A stretch of DNA of 64,000 nucleotides from Amorphoplanes digitatis (GTDB lineage: Bacteria; Actinomycetota; Actinomycetes; Mycobacteriales; Micromonosporaceae), in the NCBI RefSeq assembly GCF_014205335.1, contig NZ_JACHNH010000001.1, forward strand, positions 2,412,501 to 2,476,500, read 5' to 3'. How positions within the stretch are numbered: the first letter of the stretch is position 1; every line of letters begins with the position of its first letter. The position numbers were made by a program, and so were the translations under genes. The notes below the pieces were generated by a model. That model saw only the letters and a list, made by a program, of their open reading frames with translations. It made no database searches and was not told where the DNA came from. Below, piece after piece: positions 49,556 to 58,257 of this stretch.

Positions 49556-50439
49556 CCGGCGGCTGCCGGGCGGTTCCGGTCCATCCAGTCGGCGGCGAAA
49601 TCGGCGGCCGCCCGAACCGGGAACGTCATGGCCGTGGCGGCGCCGGCCCTGCCCACGATCACGCCGGCCGATCGCGCGAAGTCGTCGCCCAGCGCCCCGA
49701 AGTCGGTGTCATCGAGGTGGATGTCGGTGAATGTCAGGGACTTGCGGCCGGCGGCGTCCTGGACGAAGCAGCGGTACTCACGGCGGGGAGCCGGCCTGCC
49801 TCGTCGATACTCACCGAGATGGAAGGCGGTGCAGCTGTCGAGGCCGACCCCGATGAGAAGGACTCGGGCGCCGGCGACGTCGAGGGCACCGAGGGGTGAG
49901 CGTTCACCCAGATGGCAGTCGAGATCATGCACCGACATCCACTCCGCGGCACGCGGGCCGACCGCGGCGAACGACGTCTGCGGGTGGGCGGAACGCACGG
50001 CGCCGGGCAATTCCCGAACGTACTCGGCGAGCGCGCCCATCTCGTACGACTCGGTGCTGGCCGCGTCGAATCCCGGCATCCTGTCGATGTAGGACTCCAC
50101 CGCGGCCGGGTCGAGCTGCCTGGTCGCCTCGTGGAAATCGCGGCTGCTCAAGGAGTTGTTGGACGTGTGGGTCAGCACGACGATCGTGGTGTCCGCACCG
50201 GTGGCGGCGACGAGCGCGGTGAAGAGCGTCGCCGGACCGTTTGCCAGCCGGCCGATCTCCTTGAGGGACGCCTGGACAAGCACCCCCGAAGCGCCCGCCA
50301 GCCCCAGCTCCCCGAGATCCGCGGCAAGTCTGGCGGCGTCCAGTCCGGTGTGCACCGATGCCATGGGCTCGCCATCCTGACCGGTATGGGCACGCCTCGC
50401 GGCGACGTGCGCTCCTACAGATCGTTCTGCTCGCCTCAC
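49552..50439 (-). CDS. AAC(3)-family N-acetyltransferase homologue of the FxSxx system
   Basis: This 295-residue protein has the AAC(3) aminoglycoside-acetyltransferase fold. Visible segments are LGLAGASGVLVQASLKEIGR, TTIVVLTHTSNNSLSSRDFH, RSAHPQTSFAAVGPRAAEWM, LGERSPLGALDVAGARVLLI and GVGLDSCTAFHLGEYRRG, which holds the family's conserved active-site His. The GTG at 50439 overlaps the HExxH stop (GTGA) and is preferred; an ATG at 50364 would give the conventional length. Its fixed place in an FxSxx-COOH operon suggests acetyl transfer onto the matured peptide or another operon product rather than drug resistance. That is inference. Confidence 0.85.
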   Translation of the reverse strand: MRRAERSVGAHVAARRAHTGQDGEPMASVHTGLDAARLAADLGELGLAGASGVLVQASLKEIGRLANGPATLFTALVAATGADTTIVVLTHTSNNSLSSRDFHEATRQLDPAAVESYIDRMPGFDAASTESYEMGALAEYVRELPGAVRSAHPQTSFAAVGPRAAEWMSVHDLDCHLGERSPLGALDVAGARVLLIGVGLDSCTAFHLGEYRRGRPAPRREYRCFVQDAAGRKSLTFTDIHLDDTDFGALGDDFARSAGVIVGRAGAATAMTFPVRAAADFAADWMDRNRPAAAG

Positions 50440-52133
50440 CGATAGTACTGAGCGCTGTCAGGGGTGTCACCAACCTGATCGTCGCCCTCGGCCACCCAGG
50501 CGGCGATGCGTACCGGATCACGGTGTTCCGTCGCCGCCGGGTCGGCACGGCCGGCGAGCAGCACGGCACGCACGATCTCCGGGCGTTCGATGAGCGCGGT
50601 CGCCGCCGGGCCGCGGCCCCGCAGGGTGAGCTGGTGGGCCAATGCCGCCCAGGCCTCCTCGTCGTCCGGGTCGGCCGCCACCGTCGCACGCCAGGTGTCC
50701 AGCTCATCGCCGTCCTCGGACGGTGCGCCGCGTAGGGCGGACCGGCGGACCGCCGCGCCGATGCGCGTATGCCGCGCCGGCTCCGGGTCGGCCTGTTGCA
50801 CGATCGGAGGCGGCAGGACGGGACATCGTTCGCCTCGTAACAGCGAATCTTTGAGTGACTCCGGCAGATCGGGCGCCGTGCCGCGGTTCCGAAGCCGCCA
50901 TCGCACGGCATCGGCCGTCGTCACCTGGCGAGCGGCGGCCGCCAACTCGGGCGACGGATCCGCGCGCCACCAGTCCTCCGTGGCGCGCCACATGCCGCGT
51001 ACCAGTCGCCGGCCCGCCGGGGTGAGCTCGGCCGAACGTCGTAGCGTCCCGATGGCCGCGGTGGTGACCTCGCGCCAGAACGCGAACTCGAACCCCGAGC
51101 CAGGGGACCCGTCGTGTCGCCAGCGGACCGCCCAGTAGTCGGTCACGGCGGCGTGCGCGTGCACGCCCTGGAGCAGCGAGCGAACCGGTCGCGGGTCGAG
51201 CCGCCACGGCGCGTGGTGCAGCTCGCGGGCCGGCTCCTCGGTGAAATCCGCGAGGTCGAAGGCGGCGTCCAGCAGGTTGTGCTGAAGCTCGTGCATGACC
51301 ATCAGCGCCGTCGCGTGGGGGTCCGGCATGCGGCTGAGGGCCACGCTGCCGAAGGCAAGACTCGACGACGCGCCGGCGGCGCGCTCACCGTCGCCGGACT
51401 GCTCCGGGTCGGCGAGCGGCACCACCGCGCGCAGGCAGGTGCGGACGACGAGGGCGTAGCCGGGATGGTCGGCGGCGATCAGGCGCCAGGCCTTGTTCAG
51501 GTGGGACTGGAGCGCCTCGACGGCGTCCGCGCCGAGCGGTTCGGCCGGCCGGTGGTCGAAGCAGGCCCGGTCCGGGTCGTGATCCTCCAGGTCGATGCGC
51601 CACGACGGGTCGTCGCCGAGCGTGAGGAAACGGTGCGGGCTCCAGCGTGACCCGGCGCCGGGAGCGGTCCGGTGCGGACAGCCCACCGAGAACGCGCCGA
51701 GGTCGCCGGTCACCCGGGCGGTGCGGCAGTGCAGGTCGCGTGCGGTGCCCACACCGGGCAGGAACAATGAGCCGTCGGTGTCCGGGACGTCGATCGAGAA
51801 CCGGAGACCGGCTCGGATCGCCGCCGCGGCGGCCAGCGCCCGCACATATCCCGCCTCCTTGGGCGTCCGCAGGGCGCGCACCGCGGCCGCCCCGGCGAGC
51901 GGCCTGGTGACCAGCTCCTCGACCTCGGCGGGCGCGGCGCCGGCAGCGCGGGCGAGCAGGGCGAAGGCCTCCGCCGCACCGCGGTCAGCCAGTTCCGTCC
52001 GCAGCGCGAGGAGCAGAAGCCGGCGCCGGGCCGCTTGGCCGACCCGGAGCAGCTGAAGGGTGGCGGCACTCGGCCGGCGGAGCGCGAGTTCGTCGATCTG
52101 GTCGCCGGACAACGCGAGTTCGGGCAGGTTCAT
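50436..52133 (-). CDS. HExxH-motif protein, candidate peptide beta-hydroxylase
   Basis: This 565-residue protein carries H281-E-L-Q-H285 in VMHELQHNLLDAAFDL. It is preceded by an N-terminal helical region (GDQIDELALRRPSAATLQLL) and SIDVPDTDGSLFLPGVGT. Proteins with this HExxH domain next to radical-SAM peptide maturases have been described as alpha-ketoglutarate-dependent peptide beta-hydroxylases rather than proteases, and this one most likely acts on the FxsA peptide. The C-terminal about 120 residues (SEDGDELDTWRATVAADPDD, EEAWAALAHQLTLRG) are helical and tetratricopeptide-like. Start ATG overlaps the fxsB stop (ATGA), so the long upstream frame is not part of it. Confidence 0.85.
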   Translation of the reverse strand: MNLPELALSGDQIDELALRRPSAATLQLLRVGQAARRRLLLLALRTELADRGAAEAFALLARAAGAAPAEVEELVTRPLAGAAAVRALRTPKEAGYVRALAAAAAIRAGLRFSIDVPDTDGSLFLPGVGTARDLHCRTARVTGDLGAFSVGCPHRTAPGAGSRWSPHRFLTLGDDPSWRIDLEDHDPDRACFDHRPAEPLGADAVEALQSHLNKAWRLIAADHPGYALVVRTCLRAVVPLADPEQSGDGERAAGASSSLAFGSVALSRMPDPHATALMVMHELQHNLLDAAFDLADFTEEPARELHHAPWRLDPRPVRSLLQGVHAHAAVTDYWAVRWRHDGSPGSGFEFAFWREVTTAAIGTLRRSAELTPAGRRLVRGMWRATEDWWRADPSPELAAAARQVTTADAVRWRLRNRGTAPDLPESLKDSLLRGERCPVLPPPIVQQADPEPARHTRIGAAVRRSALRGAPSEDGDELDTWRATVAADPDDEEAWAALAHQLTLRGRGPAATALIERPEIVRAVLLAGRADPAATEHRDPVRIAAWVAEGDDQVGDTPDSAQYYR

Positions 52134-53326
52134 TCGCCCGCACCGGACCTCGCGGCACGCAGGTCGGCCTCGATCCGGATCTGGACGTGCTCGATCAGCC
52201 GGCGCAGGTCCGCGCTGAAGACCGAGGCGCGGGTGAATCCGTCCCCCGGCGCGTACCGGTGGGCGAACAGGCCGCCGCCGCAGACGCGGACCACCGGGCA
52301 CCGGCGGCACTCCGGGCCCAGGCCGGCCAGGCCGTGCCGGGCGCCGGCCACGGCCACGTGCCGGACGACGTCGTCGATCGAGTGATCGGCCACCGACAGC
52401 CCGGTAGCTCCGCCGTCGCCGCCCGCCGTCTTGAGCGCGTCGTGACCCTCGAACGACCCGTCGCTCTCGACGACGATCGCCGCGGCCGGGTCGAGGCCGA
52501 GCGTGTCGGTCAGGCTCGGCCCGCCGAGCGACAGCGAAATGATCGACTCGAACATCCGGATCATGGTCTGCGGCGGCCGGGCGTCGTACCAGCGGTCGAA
52601 GACGGGGATCAGCCATTCCGCGTACGGCGTCGGCCTCGCCGCGCCCGCGGCGACCTCGACGCCGGGCGGCGGATGTTCCCAGTTGCCGTGCGGCAGAAGG
52701 AAGTCGATGGCCGGCGGCTCGTGCGAGAGCAAAGCCCCGAACGTGCGGAGCGGGTCGTTGCGCAGGTCGACGGTGCAGAGCAGGCCGGCGTAGATCCCGC
52801 GGTTCGCGGGCCGGCGCAGCGCGCCGATGCCGGCCACAGCCGCATCGAACGAGCTGCGGCCGGACCCGTAGCGGCGGTGCCGGTCGTTGGCCCGCCGGTC
52901 GCCGTCCAGGCTCACGCCGACGCCCACGTCCCACCGGCGGAACAGCTCGAGGAACTGCTCGTCGAGAAGAATGCCGTTGGTCTGCACGGCGAAGGTCACG
53001 CGGCAGCCGGACGGCATCGCGGCACGGAAGGAGCGCATCGCCCGCTCGAGGGCCGGGGCTCCCGCCAGGAGCGGCTCGCCACCGTGAAAGATGACCCGCA
53101 CCGTGGGCAGGTGGTGCCGCAGGGCATGCTCGGCGAGCCGGAACGCGACCCGGTCGACGACCTCGTCGGCCATCCTGACCGGACGATGCCGCCAGCCTTG
53201 ATCGGCGGCCTCGTACATGTAGCAGTGATCGCAGGCGATGTTGCACCGTTCGTGGATCTTGAGGACGACCTCGCGAACCGGCGCCTCGCCGTCGTCCTCA
53301 GGGTGGTGGGTCGACCCGCCCCGCAT
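52130..53326 (-). CDS. fxsB: FxsB: radical SAM/SPASM peptide maturase
   Basis: This 398-residue maturase has a radical SAM core with the cluster motif C28-x3-C32-x2-C35 in ERCNIACDHCYMYEAADQGW, GGEPLL, and the SAM-contact segments VTFAVQTNGILLDEQFLE and VGVGVSLDGDRRANDRHRRY. The C-terminal SPASM-type region has LGPECRRCPVVRVCGGGLFA, whose Cys ligate an auxiliary cluster. FxsB-type enzymes are reported to form three-residue cyclophane links in FxS motifs of FxsA peptides. The ATG lies 3 bp after the fxsA stop, so enzyme and substrate are co-produced. The predicted target is F56-S57-S58 of the precursor. Confidence 0.94.
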   Translation of the reverse strand: MRGGSTHHPEDDGEAPVREVVLKIHERCNIACDHCYMYEAADQGWRHRPVRMADEVVDRVAFRLAEHALRHHLPTVRVIFHGGEPLLAGAPALERAMRSFRAAMPSGCRVTFAVQTNGILLDEQFLELFRRWDVGVGVSLDGDRRANDRHRRYGSGRSSFDAAVAGIGALRRPANRGIYAGLLCTVDLRNDPLRTFGALLSHEPPAIDFLLPHGNWEHPPPGVEVAAGAARPTPYAEWLIPVFDRWYDARPPQTMIRMFESIISLSLGGPSLTDTLGLDPAAAIVVESDGSFEGHDALKTAGGDGGATGLSVADHSIDDVVRHVAVAGARHGLAGLGPECRRCPVVRVCGGGLFAHRYAPGDGFTRASVFSADLRRLIEHVQIRIEADLRAARSGAGE

Positions 53327-53329
53327 CGA

Positions 53330-53512
53330 TCAGAACGCGGAGCTGAACGGTGAGACCTTCGGCAGCCCGGAGGGGCCGAGCTCGCGCTCCACCATGCGCC
53401 GCACCACCTCGGTGAGGGTGGCGTCAGGGGACTCCGTCAGCAGTTCTGCCAGTGCCGGCCGGGTGACGTCCACCAGTCCGTGACACGACAGACTGTCCTT
53501 GATTTCATCCAT
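53330..53512 (-). CDS. fxsA: FxsA: FxSxx-COOH precursor peptide
   Basis: This 60-residue peptide ends PFSSAF, an exact fit to the FxSxx-COOH signature, with F56-S57-S58 as the expected cross-linked triplet and A59-F60 the last two residues. Residues 1-45 form the leader: SLSCHGLVDVTRPALAELL and ATLTEVVRRMVERELGPSG are conserved-type helical recognition segments. AGGAGGCAGGTGCA precedes the ATG. It is first in the operon, directly followed by fxsB. It carries a single core and no visible protease site such as GG, so processing is unclear. The sequence composition is ordinary for the region. Confidence 0.92.
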   Translation of the reverse strand: MDEIKDSLSCHGLVDVTRPALAELLTESPDATLTEVVRRMVERELGPSGLPKVSPFSSAF

Positions 53513-53759
53513 TGCACCTGCCTCCTCGAGCGGCGCTGAGCCGTGCTCTCACGTGACCGCCGCTGGACCGCCAGCGGATCGGACCGTGCCTGCCCGGCAC
53601 AGGTCGGCGACGGTGAGCCGCATGGTGATGGCAGCCTCGCTCGGATGCTGGACGGCTATGTCGAGTGCGCCGAGCATACACTGACGATCGCCTATCTAGC
53701 CATCAGTATCCGCTTGATCACGCAGCATCACATTTTCGCGCCGGCCCGGTGCGTGGCGG
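53513..53759. other. Intergenic region upstream of fxsA
   Basis: About 250 bp separate fxsA (starting leftward at 53512) from the stop of the RHS-linked putative immunity gene at 53760, both on the minus strand. The distal half is relatively AT-rich and should contain the fxs promoter. A TATGCT-like -10 (minus strand, near 53675) lacks a convincing -35. No gene is supported. Confidence 0.45.
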
Positions 53760-54224
53760 TCAGGACCGCCACGGTCCGTTTCCTTCGCCGCGTTCGTAGC
53801 CCGTGCCGGTCACCACGATGTCGTCGCCGTCGCGGACGACGTCGTCCACGGTGTTGACGAGGAAGTCGTAGTCCCGTGCCGGCGCATAGGCGTTGAGGAT
53901 GTCGAAGTACAGGTACTCGCGCATGACCAGCAACATCACGTCGGTGTGGTCGTGGTGGAGAGCCGCGGCGGACGGCCACCCGGCTGCCGCGAGCGCGACC
54001 GTCGTCGCGTCGTCGTCATCGCCGAACTTCTCGTAGTCCTCGCGCAACTCGGCGACGCACTGGTCGAGCTTCTGCGCCAGCCGCGCGGTGAACTCCCCGA
54101 TCGGGAGGCGCAGCACGTACCGGAAAGGGGTCCTGTCCTGAACCGGTTGCCCGAAGTTCATGGCACGGTAGGCGACCCGATCTCCTGGGATCAGAAAGCC
54201 CTCGATCTCGAAGTGAACGGTCAT
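53760..54224 (-). CDS. Putative immunity protein for the RHS toxin
   Basis: This 154-residue acidic cytoplasmic protein has no recognised family: MTVHFEIEGFLIPGDRVAYR, then LRLPIGEFTARLAQKLDQCV, AELREDYEKFGDDDDATTVA, and an acidic ending VNTVDDVVRDGDDIVVTGTG. Its ATG at 54224 overlaps the stop of the RHS gene (ATGA), which sets the start over the in-frame ATG 9 bp further upstream. Position immediately after a variable toxin tip, small size and negative charge are what immunity proteins for polymorphic toxins usually show. The assignment rests on context; no homology was recognised. Confidence 0.7.
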   Translation of the reverse strand: MTVHFEIEGFLIPGDRVAYRAMNFGQPVQDRTPFRYVLRLPIGEFTARLAQKLDQCVAELREDYEKFGDDDDATTVALAAAGWPSAAALHHDHTDVMLLVMREYLYFDILNAYAPARDYDFLVNTVDDVVRDGDDIVVTGTGYERGEGNGPWRS

Positions 54225-57200
54225 CCTGGGCACCTTGACGAGATGGATCCGTCGGGGTTGTAGGTGTGCGATCCGGACGGCGTGTACGCGGCACCGCCCT
54301 TGTCGTCAGGCTGGCGGTTGCCGGATCGGGCGAAGAATTCCTCGGGCGACTCGATTCGCGGAATGTTCGGCGTCTCATTCCCGGGAATGATCTTCGTTTC
54401 CTCCATCCGTAGCCATGACGGATCGTCATCCACCCCGTTGACCTTCTTGATGAGCTTGTTGGCCTGGTTGTTGGTCAGGCTACCGAATCCGACGTCGACG
54501 TCGCTCCCCGGCGTGTAGTCGCCGCGGACCCGGCTACCGCCGAAAACGACGGAGGAGCCCCGCTTGAACGCCTCCGCCAGGATCATGCGGGCCTGTGCCT
54601 CGCCGAGGCCGCCGACGTTCTGGATGGCGTGCTGGACCTGTTCGGGTGTCGGGCCGACCGGGGTGGTGTCGAGGCCGAGCGGGTCGATCTCGAACGTCGG
54701 GTTGGGGACGTAGGCGACGGGGTTGGGTGCCGGCCGCAGGCCGAGCGGGTCCGGGCTTAGGTACCGCGCGGTGTCCGGGTCGTAGTACCGCTGGTTGTTG
54801 TAGTGGTGTCCGGTCTCCGGGTCGTGGTACTGCCCGGGCAGCCGCAGCGGGCAGTCGGCGCCGTCGCTGGTGACGGTGGTCGGCGTACCCCAGATGGTCT
54901 GACGGGACTCCCAGGCCACCCGGCCGTCCACGGCGGTCAGGTGGGTGGGATTGCCGACCAGGTCGGCGACGATGCTGTAGAAGTGTTCGTCGATCTCCGC
55001 CTGCGGGGTGCTGTCTGTCCAGCGCCGTTCGCGCTGCACCAGCGGGGTATGCGCGCCGGGGGAGTAGTCCCAGGTGGTGACGTGGGTGCCGGCCGTGGCC
55101 TCGAACCGGTGGTGCGTCTGTTCGATCAGGCGACTGCCGTCCCAGGCGAAGTCGACCTGTTCGGCGACACCGCCGTCCGGCGCATGGCGATATTTGGCGA
55201 GGCGCCGGCCGAGTGGGTCGTACCGGTAGGACCAGTCGCTCCCGTCGGGGGTCCGCACCGCGACGAGCCGGTCCTCGGAGTCCCAGGTGTAACGCCACGT
55301 CAGGGGCTTTCCGGAATGCCGCGCACGCTGACGGAGGACGATCCGGCCCTGTGCGTCATGCTCGTAGCGGAACCGGCCGGCGGTGCGCAGCCGCGTACCC
55401 GTGTACGTCCGTTCGCCCTGCGCTGCGGTGTCGTCGGCGGTCCAGGCGGCGGAGCTCAGGTTGCCGGCCGTGTCGTAGGCGTACGTCTCCCGCCAGCTCG
55501 CGCCCGTGACGGCGTTGACCCGTCCGACCTGGTCCAGCGCCACTGTCCGGGTACCGAGCGCCGAATCCGTGACGGCGGAGAGGAACCCGTCCGGACCGTA
55601 CGCGAAGCCGCGCTGGACGGTCGTGCCGGCCGAGCCGGCCACGGTCTGCGCGACGAGCCGGCCGGACGCGTCGTGCTCCTGCCGCAGCGCCTGCCAACCC
55701 GACGGGGCTCCGACACGCCGCTCGATGAGGTTTCCTACGGCGTCGTGGGACAGGGCCATCGCGTGCCGGCCCGCGAGCAGGGCGGTCGGCGAACCCGTGG
55801 CGCCGTAGGCCCAGGACGACACCACGCCGGCCGGTGTACTGCGGCCCGCCTGCCGTCCGGCGAGGTCGTAACTGAACCGTACGGTGCGCCCGCCCACCGA
55901 CTCGCTGACCACGCGACCCGCGGCGTCGTACGTCATGGCCAGGTCCGCCGTGGGTGATGTCGCCCGTAGTAACCGTCCCATCAGGTCGTAGCTGAACGTG
56001 GTTCGCCCTTCGGCGGTGTGTCGTTCGACGACCCTCCCGGCCGTGTCACGCACGAAGGTGGTCGTCTGCCCCGCCCCGTTGGTCCGTCCGGCGAGCCGCC
56101 CGGCCGCGTCGGTGGCGTAGGTGATCGTGCGCCCGTCGAAATCCGTCTCGGCGGTCAGCCGCCCGGACCCGTCGTAGCCGTACGACCAGACCAGGCCCTG
56201 CGGGTTGGTCACGGACGTCAACCGCAGCTGCTTGTCGTAGGCGAACGCCAGCCGGGTGCCGTCCGGGTCGGTGCGTGAGGTCAAGCAATTGAAGGGCCCG
56301 TACGCGTACCTGGTCACGGCGCCTGACGCGGTGGTATGCGCGACCAGATTTCCCTGCGGGTCGTACTCCCAGTTCTCGACCGCGCCGTCCGGGCCGGTCC
56401 GCGCGGTGGGCAGCCCGTCCAGGCTGTAGCGGATCAGGGTCCGGGATCCGAGCGCGTCCGTGACGGCCACGACACGGCCGGCCTCGTCCCGCTGGTAGGA
56501 GGTGGTGGCGCCGGCCGCATCTGTCACCCGCAGCGGCAGGCCGGCCCCGTCCGATTCCACGAGCGTTACCGCGCCGAGCGGGTCGGTCACGGTTGCGAGA
56601 TGGCCGGCCTGGTCATAGGTGTACGCGGTGACGGCGCCGGCCGCATCGGTCACCGTGGCGAGATTGGCTCGCGCGTCGTAACTGAACGACCGCCGGCTAC
56701 CGTCCGGACCGGTCACCGTGGCGGGTAGTCCCTCCGCGGTACAGGTCGCCGTCGACACTGCCCCGCCCGGGCCCGTGACCTGGACGAGGTTCCCCTCGAC
56801 GTCGTATCGATGACGGGTGAACGCCCCCGTCGGGTCGGACAGGCCGACGATCCGCCCCCGCCGGTCCCACTCCCGCAGCCGTACCCCGCCGACGGGATCA
56901 ACCTCCCGCACCACGCGGCGCCGCTCGTCATACCTGTACGAAGCGACGTGACCGAGCGCGTCGGTGACAACAGTGGTCCGGGTCGACTCGTCATATTCGA
57001 GCCGGGTGGCCAGCACGCGTTGCGGCCCGGAAGAGGCCACACACCGCCCCCGGTCGTCATAGGCGTACGAATACCAATGCCCGTTCCGGTCGATCCACCG
57101 TGTCAGCCGACCGTCGTCGTACTCGAAACGCAGCGGGCGCCCCGACCCGTTCACGATGTCGGCGAGTAGACCGTCGCCGTCGTACCCGAATCGCGCCAGC

Positions 57201-58021
57201 GGTATCGCGATGCCGTCGCTCCTGAGCAGGGCGAACCGCGACACCCGGCCGTTGTCCCAGGAGACGCTTACCCGATAGCCGCCGCTGTGGATGACCTCGG
57301 TCACTCGCCCGAGCAGGTCCCGTACGAGGTCGACGCGGTCACCGCAGCGGTGCGTCAGCGATGTCAGGTGCAGCCCATCGCCGGAGAAATGCCAGGTCAC
57401 TCCGGCCGCGGCGGAGGAAACCGAGTAGCCGCCGAACTCCGTCGTCAACCCCAGCGCCGGTCCGGCCTGCGGATATACCGCAGTCCGGGTGGGCATCTCC
57501 CGGTACGCCAGGAGCATCCCGTCCGGCATCACCAGCAGCATGCCCGCGTCCATCGGCTCGAGCCGCATGTCCAAGGTCGACGCCCATGCGTGGCCGAACG
57601 CCCTTCCCAGCCGGTACGACGATAGGTAGGTGCGTTCGAGCACCAGAGGCAGCACCCCTGGTAACGCGACGTCCGTCTGGGCCATGAAGACCTCGCCGCT
57701 GACGATGTCCACTGGATCGGTCGTGGCGGTTCGATCCCGTACCGGCGTGCTGTGCCGGTCCGGGTTGTCCCAGGCGTCCCGGCGCGCGGCGTCGGCCGGC
57801 GATCCGCCGTCATGGCCCGGCCCGGCCGGGCGCCCGGGTGACGCACCGCCGTCACGACCAGCGCCGGCGCGGCCCATCCGCAACTGGCGTCGAATCATCG
57901 ACTGCGCCTCGGAGACCGAACGCGCGCGTCCGGCGCCTGCCGGGGAGCCGGGCTGCCGTCGTGTGGGCGAGCCGTCAGCGTCCTCGCCATGGCCGCCGCG
58001 TGATCCGTGAGGTCTGGACAT
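54221..58021 (-). CDS. RHS polymorphic toxin with nucleotidyltransferase-like tip
   Basis: This 1266-residue protein has a Gly/Arg-rich N-terminus without a signal peptide. A DUF6531-type start (about 105-180, DPVDIVSGEVFMAQTDVALP) is followed by more than twenty YD/RHS repeats (e.g. RFEYDDGRLTRWIDRNGHWY). The core ends with GHHYNNQRYYDPDTARYLSP then DPLGL. After this boundary the last about 125 residues are variable and contain VVFGGSRVRGDYTPGSDVDV near residue 1160, the GS-x(n)-DxD signature of polymerase-beta-type nucleotidyltransferases. The tip is thus predicted to nucleotidylylate a target. Export route is unknown, since no secretion genes adjoin. A putative immunity gene overlaps its stop. 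Confidence 0.9.
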   Translation of the reverse strand: MSRPHGSRGGHGEDADGSPTRRQPGSPAGAGRARSVSEAQSMIRRQLRMGRAGAGRDGGASPGRPAGPGHDGGSPADAARRDAWDNPDRHSTPVRDRTATTDPVDIVSGEVFMAQTDVALPGVLPLVLERTYLSSYRLGRAFGHAWASTLDMRLEPMDAGMLLVMPDGMLLAYREMPTRTAVYPQAGPALGLTTEFGGYSVSSAAAGVTWHFSGDGLHLTSLTHRCGDRVDLVRDLLGRVTEVIHSGGYRVSVSWDNGRVSRFALLRSDGIAIPLARFGYDGDGLLADIVNGSGRPLRFEYDDGRLTRWIDRNGHWYSYAYDDRGRCVASSGPQRVLATRLEYDESTRTTVVTDALGHVASYRYDERRRVVREVDPVGGVRLREWDRRGRIVGLSDPTGAFTRHRYDVEGNLVQVTGPGGAVSTATCTAEGLPATVTGPDGSRRSFSYDARANLATVTDAAGAVTAYTYDQAGHLATVTDPLGAVTLVESDGAGLPLRVTDAAGATTSYQRDEAGRVVAVTDALGSRTLIRYSLDGLPTARTGPDGAVENWEYDPQGNLVAHTTASGAVTRYAYGPFNCLTSRTDPDGTRLAFAYDKQLRLTSVTNPQGLVWSYGYDGSGRLTAETDFDGRTITYATDAAGRLAGRTNGAGQTTTFVRDTAGRVVERHTAEGRTTFSYDLMGRLLRATSPTADLAMTYDAAGRVVSESVGGRTVRFSYDLAGRQAGRSTPAGVVSSWAYGATGSPTALLAGRHAMALSHDAVGNLIERRVGAPSGWQALRQEHDASGRLVAQTVAGSAGTTVQRGFAYGPDGFLSAVTDSALGTRTVALDQVGRVNAVTGASWRETYAYDTAGNLSSAAWTADDTAAQGERTYTGTRLRTAGRFRYEHDAQGRIVLRQRARHSGKPLTWRYTWDSEDRLVAVRTPDGSDWSYRYDPLGRRLAKYRHAPDGGVAEQVDFAWDGSRLIEQTHHRFEATAGTHVTTWDYSPGAHTPLVQRERRWTDSTPQAEIDEHFYSIVADLVGNPTHLTAVDGRVAWESRQTIWGTPTTVTSDGADCPLRLPGQYHDPETGHHYNNQRYYDPDTARYLSPDPLGLRPAPNPVAYVPNPTFEIDPLGLDTTPVGPTPEQVQHAIQNVGGLGEAQARMILAEAFKRGSSVVFGGSRVRGDYTPGSDVDVGFGSLTNNQANKLIKKVNGVDDDPSWLRMEETKIIPGNETPNIPRIESPEEFFARSGNRQPDDKGGAAYTPSGSHTYNPDGSISSRCPG

Positions 58022-58257
58022 GCCTCGCCCACCGTCCCCGTTCCATGCCTCCGAATCGCCACACTATCGATGGTGGTCAACGGGCGAAAAGTGCTCGAGG
58101 CCGTGACCGGAGCGGGGTGCTGGAGTCCACGAGAGCTCGACCGATGGCCATGATGATCCCGGCCTACCGGCCATACCAAGATCGTCCGAACGGGTGGCCA
58201 AGCCCGGTGATGTCGAGGTTAGCCTCGGCGGACCATGGAATGAGGACGGTTAAGCTC

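Noticed and set aside
49552..50439. Stand-alone aminoglycoside resistance gene
   Set aside because: The AAC(3)-like gene overlaps its neighbours on both sides in an FxSxx operon, so a dedicated role in that system is more likely.
50436..52133. Zinc metalloprotease based on HExxH
   Set aside because: No downstream third zinc ligand pattern of a known protease clan was recognised, and the FxSxx context favours the HExxH peptide-hydroxylase type.
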